DNA of 48,509 bases from an uncultured Bacteroidales bacterium (GTDB taxonomy: Bacteria > Bacteroidota > Bacteroidia > Bacteroidales > WCHB1-69). The position numbers and the translations under genes were made by a program. Shown in pieces: positions 1 to 8,300 of this stretch. The first letter of the stretch is position 1; the number at the start of each line of letters is the position of its first letter. The notes under the pieces are model-generated. The model did not search any database, was not told the DNA's origin, and saw nothing but the letters and a program-made list of their open reading frames with translations. The DNA lies in assembly GCA_900315705.1 (NCBI GenBank), contig ONAB01000005.1, positions 1 through 48,509 of the forward strand, given 5' to 3'.

Positions 1-27
1 TCTGATACCCCCAAAGGAGGAAAAGAG

Positions 28-90
28 ATGAATGAAAAAATTAACAAATATGCAATGAAAAATAAGAGACGAACGGTCAACCTTATTTAG
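28..90 (+). CDS. possible 20-residue peptide with strong Shine-Dalgarno
   Basis: A short open frame of 20 codons, rich in Lys, Asn and Arg, starts at an ATG eight bases after AAAGGAGG. Such a strong Shine-Dalgarno is unusual here, where nearly all other genes lack one. It could be a tiny peptide, a leader, or a chance frame after a gene lying left of the window. No family is recognised and nothing else supports translation. Confidence 0.2.
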   Translation: MNEKINKYAMKNKRRTVNLI

Positions 91-102
91 GCATTGACAA
101 AT

Positions 103-218
103 GGTCTCCGGTCTATGGTCTATGGTCTTTGAACTTTGAATTTTGAATTTTGAATTTTGGACTCTAACCTTTAACCTCTAACCCAAAACAATTCTTCATT
201 CTTAATTCTTCATTCTTC
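103..218. repeat. four adjoining heptamer microsatellites
   Basis: Four different 7-bp arrays lie almost end to end: GGTCTAT-like x4 (103-130), GAATTTT-like x4 (131-158), AACCTTT-like x3 (166-186) and ATTCTTC-like x4 (191-218). The units differ in sequence but share the 7-bp period. They fill the gap downstream of the Wzc-like gene and match tracts elsewhere in the window. Confidence 0.85.
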
Positions 219-219
219 A

Positions 220-2706
220 TTACTCCTCCTTATGGTAGTACCCATAGTGCCCGTACCCGTACTTGTAGCCGTAGCGGCTGTAGCCATATTTGTAGCCGTA
301 CTTATAGCCATATTTGTAACCGTAGCGGCTGTAGCCGTAGCGGCCGTCGGCGCCGGTGGTGGCATTGAGGACGATGGTGAGGTTGTTGTATTTGTGGCTG
401 GTGTGGAGTTCTTCGATTTCGGGGACCATACTGCGCTCGAGGAGGCCGCAGCGTATCACGAAGATGGTGCGATCCACATACTTGTTGACAATCTGCGGGT
501 CGGCGACGATATCCACGGGCGGGCAGTCGATGAGAACGTACTCATACTCGTCGCGCAGCTGGGCGATGGTGTTGCCGAAGAGCTCGGTCTCGAGCAGCTC
601 GGTGGGGTTGGGCGGGATGGTGCCCACGGGCAGATAGTTGAGCGTGGGATAGTCGTCGCTCTGGACGATGACATCGTGAATGTCCTTCTCTTGGCCACCG
701 AGGAAGTTGGCGAGACCGCGCTTCGGGGAGAAGATGTAGGCGGAGAGGGAGGCGTGGCGGAGGTCGCCGTCGATGACCAGCACCTTCTTGCCCTTGATGG
801 CGAGGGTGATGGCCGTGTTCATCGTGATGAAGGACTTGCCGGATCCCGGGTTGAAGGAGGTGAGCATAATGACATTGGAGACTTTGTCCTTGTTCATAAA
901 CTCGAGGTTGGTGCGCAGCACGCGGAAGGCCTCGTTGATGACGTTACGGCTGCCCTGCTTCACCACGATCACGTCGCCGAAGCCCTGGGGCTGCTCCACA
1001 GGGGTTTCACCCCCCTTGTGTTTCTTGATATTCTCGCGAATCTCCTTCAGCTTCTTCTTCTCCTCCTTCACGCTGTGCGCCATCGGAATCTCTCCGATAA
1101 AGGGCATCGTGAGTTTCTCGAGGTCTTTGCGGCCCCGCACGGTGGTGTTGAGATACTCCTGCAGGAGAATGATGGCAATGGGAATGGCTAACCCCGCCAA
1201 GAAGGCTACTAAGAGAATCATAGATTTGCGGGGTTTGGTGGGGGCACTGCTACCGTTAGGATGCTCAATCACGCGGGTGTTGTAGGCGGTGAAGGCCTGC
1301 GAGAGCTCATTCTCCTCTCGTTTCTGGAGCAGGTAGAGGTACAGGGCCTCCTTCACCTTCTGCTGACGCTCCACCGAGAGCAGGTACTTGGCCTGGGTGG
1401 GGTTGGCGGCCAGACGGGCGTTGATCATACGCTCGGCACCTTGGTAAGTAGCCAGCTGAGCATTGAGGGTAGCAATCTGGTTGTCGATGGAGGTAATGAT
1501 GTTGCGACGCATAGCCTGCAGTTTTTCGTCGGCCTCCAACACGAGTGGATTCTGCTCGCTGCTGTTGGCCACGAGGCCGTTGCGGCGGAGCATCAGAGTG
1601 TTGTAGTTGGAAATCTGTCCCTCGATATGGCTGTTGTTGATACCCGTGTTGACAGGCAGCAGCTGGTTTTGGCCCGTCTCGTTGGTCAGGTAGTTGCGAA
1701 TATAGCGCGTGATGGAAATCTGGTTGTTAAGGTCTGTGATGCGGGCACTGGCCTCGCTGTTCTGGCTGAGGTACATATTGGAGACGGCATTCACGTCGGG
1801 CAGCAGGTTCTCGCTCTTGTAGGAGGAGATATCGCTATCCACATTGCCGAGTTCCTGCTCGATGACCTGCAGACGGTCATCGATGAACATAGAGGTGCTG
1901 ACGGTGATCTGGTTCTTGTCTTTGAGCCAGTTGCCGTTATAGACGGCGATGAGCATATTGATCACATCGTCGGCCCGCTTGATGTTGATATCATTGGCGG
2001 TGATGGCCAGCACATCGGTATTTTTCCCATCCAGGGCAATGGAGACCTTGCCCTTATAGCGACGGGCCGCGCTGAGAATGGAGGAGCGGCTGACGTGAAT
2101 GGGACTGTATTTCTTATTTTCGTAGAAGTCGGTCTTGGAGACGCAAAGCGGGCCAACGGGGGTGGCAACCGTGTCGCCCAGTTTGGCCGTCACCTTGCCC
2201 TTGCGATCCTCGCCGCTCTTCACGAAACTGGAGAGGGTGACCTGTCCCTTGTCGAGTTTCAGGTCGAAGGAGGCGGTCATATTGTCGGGCGCATCGATGA
2301 GTTCCACGGTCACGGGCAGGCTTCTGTCGTAGAGCACCACGGGATGGAAAAGGCCGTCCTGCGAGTAGTTCATATCGAGATGGAGGCGCCGCACCATATC
2401 CATCATATTGTCAAGCGACTGCATCGTCTTGATCTCGTTGTTGATGTTGACGCTCGAGCGGAAGAGTCCCATATCGGAGAACTCGCCCATATCCATAGTG
2501 GAACGGCCCTTGTCGTCGGACTTCACCAGCAGCTTGGCGCTGCGGGTATAGACCGGGGTGGTCTTGAGCAGATAGAAGACCGCGCCGGCCATAATGATGG
2601 CTACGGAGATGAGGAACCAGTGCCATTTGGCAAGGCAGTGGTAGAAGATGCTTTTAATCTGAACAGTGCTGTCGTTCTGTTCGTTGATATTCTGATTCTC
2701 TTGCAT
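220..2706 (-). CDS. Wzc-like polysaccharide chain-length determinant / bacterial tyrosine kinase
   Basis: Inner membrane polysaccharide co-polymerase fused to a BY-kinase (828 aa); it would control chain length and export of capsule or exopolysaccharide by cycles of Tyr autophosphorylation. A Wzz-type N-terminal region has a membrane segment near residues 30-48. A long periplasmic coiled-coil part and a GNVR-type segment follow, then a second membrane helix near 495-515. The cytosolic kinase shows Walker A GSGKS (about residue 620), Walker A' VLVIDGDLR and Walker B VLIDCPP. The last 40 residues form a Tyr/Gly repeat with 17 tyrosines, the expected autophosphorylation cluster but unusually long and regular. 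It lies 48 bp downstream of the Wza-like gene, probably in one operon. Family assignment is secure; the polysaccharide made is unknown. Confidence 0.95.
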   Translation of the reverse strand: MQENQNINEQNDSTVQIKSIFYHCLAKWHWFLISVAIIMAGAVFYLLKTTPVYTRSAKLLVKSDDKGRSTMDMGEFSDMGLFRSSVNINNEIKTMQSLDNMMDMVRRLHLDMNYSQDGLFHPVVLYDRSLPVTVELIDAPDNMTASFDLKLDKGQVTLSSFVKSGEDRKGKVTAKLGDTVATPVGPLCVSKTDFYENKKYSPIHVSRSSILSAARRYKGKVSIALDGKNTDVLAITANDINIKRADDVINMLIAVYNGNWLKDKNQITVSTSMFIDDRLQVIEQELGNVDSDISSYKSENLLPDVNAVSNMYLSQNSEASARITDLNNQISITRYIRNYLTNETGQNQLLPVNTGINNSHIEGQISNYNTLMLRRNGLVANSSEQNPLVLEADEKLQAMRRNIITSIDNQIATLNAQLATYQGAERMINARLAANPTQAKYLLSVERQQKVKEALYLYLLQKREENELSQAFTAYNTRVIEHPNGSSAPTKPRKSMILLVAFLAGLAIPIAIILLQEYLNTTVRGRKDLEKLTMPFIGEIPMAHSVKEEKKKLKEIRENIKKHKGGETPVEQPQGFGDVIVVKQGSRNVINEAFRVLRTNLEFMNKDKVSNVIMLTSFNPGSGKSFITMNTAITLAIKGKKVLVIDGDLRHASLSAYIFSPKRGLANFLGGQEKDIHDVIVQSDDYPTLNYLPVGTIPPNPTELLETELFGNTIAQLRDEYEYVLIDCPPVDIVADPQIVNKYVDRTIFVIRCGLLERSMVPEIEELHTSHKYNNLTIVLNATTGADGRYGYSRYGYKYGYKYGYKYGYSRYGYKYGYGHYGYYHKEE

Positions 2707-2754
2707 TGTTTAGAATATTTTTACTTAACTAAAAACCAGCCAGCCACTTCAATA

Positions 2755-3573
2755 TTACGGGCGGGTGAAGACCCTGATGGTGGTGGAGAGGGAAGTGAGG
2801 AAGGAGGCAATGGAGATCCAGAAGGAGACGGAGCGGACGGTATTGCCGTTCACAGTGGATTCGTTGGCCCGTTTCTTGTTAGGTTCCACGTAGATGTAGT
2901 CGTTCTGGTGGATATAATAGACAGGCGAGTTGACCACATTCTCGTAGGAGCGCATATCCACCTGGTAGGCGTAGAGCTGGCCCACGGTGTCGGGGCGCAG
3001 CACCAGCACATTGTCGCGCTTGCCGTTGATGGTCATATCGCCCGCCTGGGAGATGGCGTCGAGGATGGTCACGCGGTCGCGGGTAATGCTATACATACCC
3101 GGGGATTTCACCTCACCCATAATGGAGTATTTCAGGTTGACGAACTCCACGGTCACCACGGGGTCGTTCACCAGGTTGCGGGAGATGAGCTCCTGCTTGA
3201 TGTAGGCCGACACCTGGTCGCGGGTCATCCCGGCCACATAGATGCTGCCCAGCACGGGAAAGTCGATGGTGCCGTCGCCCTTCACGATATAGCCGACGGT
3301 GCCCTGATTGGAACTACTCACTTGCTCACTGGTATTGCCCAGCACGCGGGTTGTATAGGGCATATTGAAGAGGGCGGCGAGTTCGGGGTTCTTGCTGCTC
3401 ACGATGATGGAGATCTTGTCCTCCACGCGGAGGGTGATCTCGGGGGGCAGTTTCTGTTGGGTGCTCACGGAGTCGGTCTGCACCTTGATATCCTGGAAGT
3501 AGGAGACCTGTTTCTGCGTGGCGCAGGAGGCCATCAGCAGGAGGGCTGCGAAGAGGGGAAGAAGATGTTTCAT
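2755..3573 (-). CDS. Wza-like polysaccharide export outer membrane lipoprotein
   Basis: Polysaccharide export protein (272 aa) that would form the periplasmic/outer membrane channel working with the Wzc-like protein downstream. It has a lipoprotein signal peptide with lipobox Cys17 (LMASC). A Poly_export (PES) domain follows at about residues 40-130, then an SLBB-type domain with the phrase IMGEVKSPGMYSI. The C-terminal part ends in a hydrophobic stretch. Length is typical for Bacteroidetes homologues, which are shorter than enterobacterial Wza. The ATG start gives a clean signal peptide. Confidence 0.93.
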   Translation of the reverse strand: MKHLLPLFAALLLMASCATQKQVSYFQDIKVQTDSVSTQQKLPPEITLRVEDKISIIVSSKNPELAALFNMPYTTRVLGNTSEQVSSSNQGTVGYIVKGDGTIDFPVLGSIYVAGMTRDQVSAYIKQELISRNLVNDPVVTVEFVNLKYSIMGEVKSPGMYSITRDRVTILDAISQAGDMTINGKRDNVLVLRPDTVGQLYAYQVDMRSYENVVNSPVYYIHQNDYIYVEPNKKRANESTVNGNTVRSVSFWISIASFLTSLSTTIRVFTRP

Positions 3574-3603
3574 ATTGCTTTTTTTGGGGGATTTGTTTCG
3601 ATT

Positions 3604-3748
3604 GAGAATGGAGAATGGAGAATGGAGAATGGGGAATTATAAACTAAGAAACTAAGAAATTAAGAAACTAAGAAACTAAGAAATTAATCGTCTAATCGAT
3701 TTAACCTTTTAACACTTAACCCTTAACCTTTTAACCTTCTAATCTATA
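3604..3748. repeat. composite microsatellite cassette, copy 1
   Basis: Ordered tracts: GAGAATG x4 plus a variant (3604-3638), AAACTAAG-type 8-mers x6 ending in AAATTAAT (3641-3688), the linker CGtCTAATCGA, then TTAACCTT-like units to about 3748. The same order recurs at 9277-9379 and 13393-13505. It fills the gap between the UpxY-like gene and the Wza-like gene, so it would be transcribed within that operon if one exists. Confidence 0.85.
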
Positions 3749-3753
3749 ATCTT

Positions 3754-4284
3754 TTACTCTATTTTTTCCAAAAAACACGACGGTATATACGATGTGGCGA
3801 CGGCGACGATGCCTTCGATAGCGACGATGAGGCGTTTGTCGCCGCGGATGCGTTTGATGTAGCCCTCGGCGCCTTGGAAGAGGCCGCCGGTGACGCGGAC
3901 GTGCTGGCCGGTTTTGAAGGTCTGGGCGTCGATGTCCATATATTCGAGGTCAGGGGCGTTGGTGTCGGTCACCATCCGGAAGATCTGCATCTCGCGGTCG
4001 GGGATGATGGCGGGTTGCCGGCTGAGTCGATAGGTATAGAGCATCGCGCGGCCCTCGAATTCGCGCTGCACCTGCTGAGCCTCCTCGGTTGTTCCTTTAA
4101 AAAAGAGCAGGGAGTTGACCGCCGGCTTTTTAACAAAAACTTTCTTTCCCCGTCTGTTTTTCGATTCAACTTTAACGGGATAGAAACAATCCAAGGAAAT
4201 ATTCTTCAGATCGGCTGACAATTGCAGCACCTTATTGAAAAACACCTTGAGAGCAAACCAATGTCTGGCCGGTTCTGGAATCAC
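3754..4284 (-). CDS. UpxY/NusG-like transcription antiterminator of a polysaccharide locus
   Basis: Specialised NusG paralogue (176 aa from the GTG chosen here) of the kind that, in Bacteroides, lets RNA polymerase read through long capsule operons. The N-terminal NGN domain begins RHWFALKVF. The C-terminal KOW domain contains FKTGQHVRVTGGLFQGAEG. An ATG 57 bp further upstream (4341) would add residues encoded by AT-rich leader-like sequence that does not match the family, so GTG at 4284 fits better. It is the first gene of the minus-strand group leading into Wza- and Wzc-like genes. The role is inferred from Bacteroides UpxY proteins. Confidence 0.85.
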   Translation of the reverse strand: MIPEPARHWFALKVFFNKVLQLSADLKNISLDCFYPVKVESKNRRGKKVFVKKPAVNSLLFFKGTTEEAQQVQREFEGRAMLYTYRLSRQPAIIPDREMQIFRMVTDTNAPDLEYMDIDAQTFKTGQHVRVTGGLFQGAEGYIKRIRGDKRLIVAIEGIVAVATSYIPSCFLEKIE

Positions 4285-4519
4285 AGAGAACGGGCGGCAA
4301 CTAATTAGTAATTGGTAATTTACAGCAAATACGACATACAAGTGTCGGCTAACGCAGGGACAAAATCCTCCATTCCTCCCTTATAATAACAAAGAAGGTA
4401 AAGGGGAGGGATATCCAAATATTTGATTTATGGAATACGGCGTGCCTACGGACCCAGTGGCAGGGAACCGCCCTCCTGTCCAAGCAAACATACATACTGC
4501 GCTTAGCGCGGCAAAGATA
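4285..4519 (-). promoter_or_regulatory. promoter and long leader of the UpxY-like gene
   Basis: On the minus strand TATCTTTG, an exact TAnnTTTG -7 element, lies at 4512-4519. This leaves a leader of about 220 nt before the GTG start. The leader contains GGAC/GTCC and CAGG/CCTG inverted repeats around 4450-4480. UpxY regulators act on leaders of this kind, but a binding element cannot be identified by eye, and no convincing -33 element was seen. Confidence 0.45.
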
Positions 4520-4571
4520 TAAAATTTTCACATACAGGGGGGGAAATTTTACATATTTATTTTTTATAGGC

Positions 4572-4627
4572 GATTTGCGACTTACGGTTTACGATTTGCG
4601 ATTTGCGATTTACGGTCTATGGTCTCC
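4572..4627. repeat. heptamer microsatellite, 8 units
   Basis: Eight consecutive in-register 7-mers: GATTTGC, GACTTAC, GGTTTAC, GATTTGC, GATTTGC, GATTTAC, GGTCTAT, GGTCTCC. The last two units are the same as those at 103-116, in the opposite order. Confidence 0.85.
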
Positions 4628-4915
4628 GGAGCGGGGCGTCGGAAAAGGGACGCACCATCACAGCAGGCCAGCGGCCTGCGGGGGTGCGTAGGATATGGCC
4701 GGGGAGAGAGAGCATCGCACGCCGGAGGTGTGCGGGGTATTGCGCATCAGGAGTCGCCACAGCGCATCGCCCTTCCGTTTCGCGGCGAGAGCGCCACATC
4801 CTCTTGGTCTTTCGTCTCCCGCGCCGCGATGGGCCTATCGGAGGCGCCTCACCCCCACACTCCCGTGTGGGGTTACACAGAGTCGGCCTCTCCGAGGCCA
4901 TAATGCGATGTGCGA
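4628..4915. repeat. GC-rich noncoding stretch with nested palindromes
   Basis: No convincing gene. It holds several perfect inverted repeats, including CCCCACAC/GTGTGGGG with a 4-nt loop near 4852-4873, GGCCTC/GAGGCC near 4886-4900, and the palindrome GAGGCGCCTC. The style resembles the CCCC-CACAAG...CGCAGTG hairpins at 31.5 and 43.1 kb. All reading frames here look like low-complexity noise. Confidence 0.55.
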
Positions 4916-4946
4916 CTTGCGATGTACATCGCACCCCGTTTTTTAC

Positions 4947-4954
4947 TATTTTTG
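4947..4954 (+). promoter_or_regulatory. Bacteroidetes -7 element TATTTTTG
   Basis: Exact TAnnTTTG match 24 bp upstream of the ATG of the small lipoprotein at 4979. No clear -33 element was seen. Confidence 0.5.
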
Positions 4955-4978
4955 TGGCCTCAAAAAAATGTCACCACT

Positions 4979-5320
4979 ATGAAACGCATTTTTACCATCA
5001 TCATTATGGCGGCCTGTTTGTGTATGGCGGGCTGCGGCGACACGTCCAGCAATGTGCCCAGCGCCGTCAGGAGCCGCATCTCCCAGTATTCCAATCTCAT
5101 CCAGCGCGTGGATGAGTGCCAGTACCACAGCAACACCGTCTATTTCTTCTGCGGGCGCAGCGACATCTCTAACAGCGTTGACTACCTCTTCTCCGCCAAC
5201 GGCACGCTGATGGCCACCTTCGGCGGGTTCGGCAGCCCGGGCAGCGGCAACTGCGCCGACTTCTACGAGACCGCCCGCGTAGTGCGCGTTGTCTGGTCAA
5301 ATGGGACATATTTGTATTAG
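4979..5320 (+). CDS. small secreted lipoprotein of unknown function
   Basis: A 113-residue protein with a lipoprotein signal peptide, lipobox Cys19 (CMAGC), followed by about 90 residues containing two further Cys. It ends in a Trp/Tyr-containing beta-like segment. A longer frame begins upstream at 4910, but the ATG at 4979 gives the signal peptide and sits just after a TATTTTTG promoter element. No family is recognised; it is probably anchored in the outer or inner membrane. It ends 43 bp before the next gene, which has its own promoter. Confidence 0.7.
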   Translation: MKRIFTIIIMAACLCMAGCGDTSSNVPSAVRSRISQYSNLIQRVDECQYHSNTVYFFCGRSDISNSVDYLFSANGTLMATFGGFGSPGSGNCADFYETARVVRVVWSNGTYLY

Positions 5321-5343
5321 TGTTTAAAAATATTTTATATTTG
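5312..5343 (+). promoter_or_regulatory. promoter of the first papain-like T9SS gene
   Basis: A -33-type TTTG (5311-5314) and an exact -7 TATATTTG (5336-5343) separated by 21 bp, ending 20 bp before the ATG at 5364. The -33 element overlaps the end of the preceding lipoprotein gene. Confidence 0.55.
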
Positions 5344-5363
5344 CGGCTTCATTTTTCATCCCT

Positions 5364-8300
5364 ATGAAAAGAGGTCTCATTGTTTGCATATTCTTGATAA
5401 TCTGCCTGTCGGTGGCGGCGCAAGTCCCGGAGAGAGTCTTGGACTCGCTCTATTCGCAGGTCGCGCCGCTCACGCCTCAGGACGAGGCATTATTGTCCAA
5501 TGTGCCCACGCTGAAGCTGTCGCAGGCCGAGCGCGACATCCCGTTGCCCTCCTACCTGAACAATGCGGAACGTATGTGGATGCCGGCGATATTCTACCAG
5601 GCGGCGTTGGAGTGCGGCCAGGCGAGCAGCATCTGCTACACGCTGTCGTACGAGCTGGCGCGCCGGCGCAATGTAAGTCCGGGATGGGGTATGAACTATG
5701 CCTACCCCTCGCATTTCGCCTGGAACTTCTGCAACGGCGGCAGCAGTCGCGGGGTGCCCTTTTTGGAGACGTGGGAGGTGATACGCACAGCGGGCACGCC
5801 GACGGTGAACGAATGGGGCGGCTGGTACAGCTACGGAGGCGCCAGCCGCTGGATCAGCGGGTACGAGACATACTACAACGCGATGAAAAACCGCATCTCG
5901 GAGATGTACGCCATCCCCGTGGACAACGAGGAGGGGCTGCTGACGCTCAAACACTGGCTCTATGACCATCTGGCGGGCGAAAACTCCGGCGGCCTGGCCA
6001 ACTACTACTGCACCTATTATGGCAACTCCAATCTGGCGGTAATTCCCCCAGGCGCGCCCGAGGCGGGCAAGCACATCGTGGTCAACCTGACCACCACCGT
6101 CAACCACTCGCAGACCATCGTCGGCTACAACGACGCCGTCTGCTGGGACTACAACGGCGATGGCCAATATACCAACGACATCGACATCAACGGCGACGGC
6201 GTGGTAACTATGAAGGACTGGGAAATCGGCGCCGTCATCTTCTGCAACACCTTCGGCGACCAGTTTGGCGACGGCGGTTACTGTTACCTGCCCTACTGCA
6301 AGTTGGCGTCGCTGCCCGCGGAGGGCGGCATCTGGAACAAGTGCGTCTATGTGGTGCAGGTGAAGGACGAAGTCTTCCCGCAAATCACCTACAAGGCAAT
6401 GATACGCCACTCGTCGCGCGAGAAGATCAAGCTCACCGCCGGCATTGCCAACAACGTCAACGCCACCCAGCCCGAGCACGAACTTGAGTTCCACGTCTTC
6501 AACTTCCAAGGCGGCGACCTCTATATGCAGGGCGACAACACAGACGAGTCGAACAAGGACATCGAACTCGGACTCGATGTGAGTCCGCTGCTCAACTATA
6601 TCACGCCGGACGCGCCCTGCAAGTTCTTCTTCAACGTCATAGAGGACGACCCTGACAACGAGGCCAACGGCCAGGTTCTGGGGTTCAGTCTGATGGATTA
6701 CACCTCAGGATCGGAGGAGGAGCAGGTATGCACCTCCGCCAGCGTGCCCATCGCCAACAACACGACCACCACTTTGTCGGTGGTGCGCGCCATCCACTTC
6801 ACGAAGCCCGTGATCCGCGACACGGTGCTGCCCGATATGGAGGCCTTTGTGCCCTACCGGCACACGCTGACCGCCACGGGAGGCAAGCCGCCCTACCGTT
6901 GGGAGGTGAGCCGTCGGTTCAAGATAGAGGAGGAGGCCATCCCCTACCCCACCGCGTCGGGCCAGAGTGTCGCACTTTCCAACAGCGGCAGCGGTTATGC
7001 CATCGTATCCTTGCCCTTCAAGTTCCCTTACTATGGTGACGAGTACGACGAGATCGTGGTCTATGCCGACGGCTACATCGCCTTCCACCACCAGCCCGCC
7101 AACTGGCCGTTCCTGCAGCATTCGGATATGCAGACGCAGGCTATCCGCGCCATCTGCCCGTTCAAGGCGGACCTTTCGAACTGCGTTGTGCAGAAGATTG
7201 TGGGCAGCGATTTCATCACCTTAGTTTATACAGGACGGATGGCGGGGCAGAACTCCTCGTCCATTCATTTCGCCGTCACGCTGCGGAAATCGGGTGAAAT
7301 CGAGTTCCAATACGGGGATATGACCTTCAACGGCAACAGTTTCTGGTCGGCCTTGGTGCGTGGCGACCAGCAGGTGATGCAGCATACGGCGGCATCGGGG
7401 CAATTTGCCGCGGACGTCGCCCACCGCAGTTTCCTGATGACGCCGAGCATCCTGCCCGACTGTCTGACGCTCTCCTCGGCGGGCGTGCTCTCGGGCAAGG
7501 CCACCCGTGCCTTCGACAGTCTCTCTTTCTCCCTGACCTGTTACGACAACAACGACGTGCAGACCACCCGCGAGTTCCACATCTCCAGCCTTTACACCAC
7601 CCGCCTGCTCATCTCGGACCTCAAGGTGAACGGTTCGGAATCGCCGGAACTGTATGCCGGCGACACGTTGCGCTTCTCGCTGTCGGTGCTCAACGCCGAC
7701 ACGCTCACCTACCGCAACTGCACGGTACATTTACAAAGCCCGGACCCGTTCATCCGATTCATCGACAGCACCGAATATTTCGGGCAGATCGGTCCCAACA
7801 ACGAGTACACGCTTAACAACTGCGTCACGGCCGTTGTCTCCAGCACCCTGCCCTCCACGCACGTCACGCCCTTCACCATCCAGCTTGACAACAACATTGC
7901 GTCTGTCAGCGCCCACCGCTCCTACGAAATCCGCAACTACCATTTCGCCCTGCAGGATTACGCCATCCTGAACACGGGCAACTGCACGGGCGCGCTGCGT
8001 CCCATCGAGTTGGACACGCTGCAGGTCACTTTGCGAAACCTCAATGGCGAGATTCACGACGTGGATGCGGTGCTGCGCATACCGCTCGCCAGCATCGAGG
8101 TGCCCATTTCCAGCAACCATTGGGATTCCATTGCGGCTGAAAGCGACTTTGCCTTCCGTCCCTTGCTATATGTCACCCCAGCCTTCGTGGCCGGCACCAC
8201 CTGCAACGCGTATGTGGACCTTTACGTCAAGGGGAATCTTGTGAAGACCTTCACGGTCACACTCCTTGGCGAGACGCAGTGTTTCGATTTCGAGGACGGA

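Noticed and set aside
1261-3642. 793-codon open frame on the plus strand
   Set aside because: It is antisense to the Wzc- and Wza-like genes. Its translation is His/Val/Gly-rich noise with no domain, while the minus strand encodes clear families.
4349-4531. 60-codon minus-strand frame ahead of the UpxY-like gene
   Set aside because: It covers the predicted promoter and leader and has no recognisable features.
4603-5115. Plus and minus open frames of about 90-170 codons in the GC-rich gap
   Set aside because: Several overlapping frames in all phases, Arg/Pro/Ser-rich, inside palindromic repeats. None has a promoter or family.
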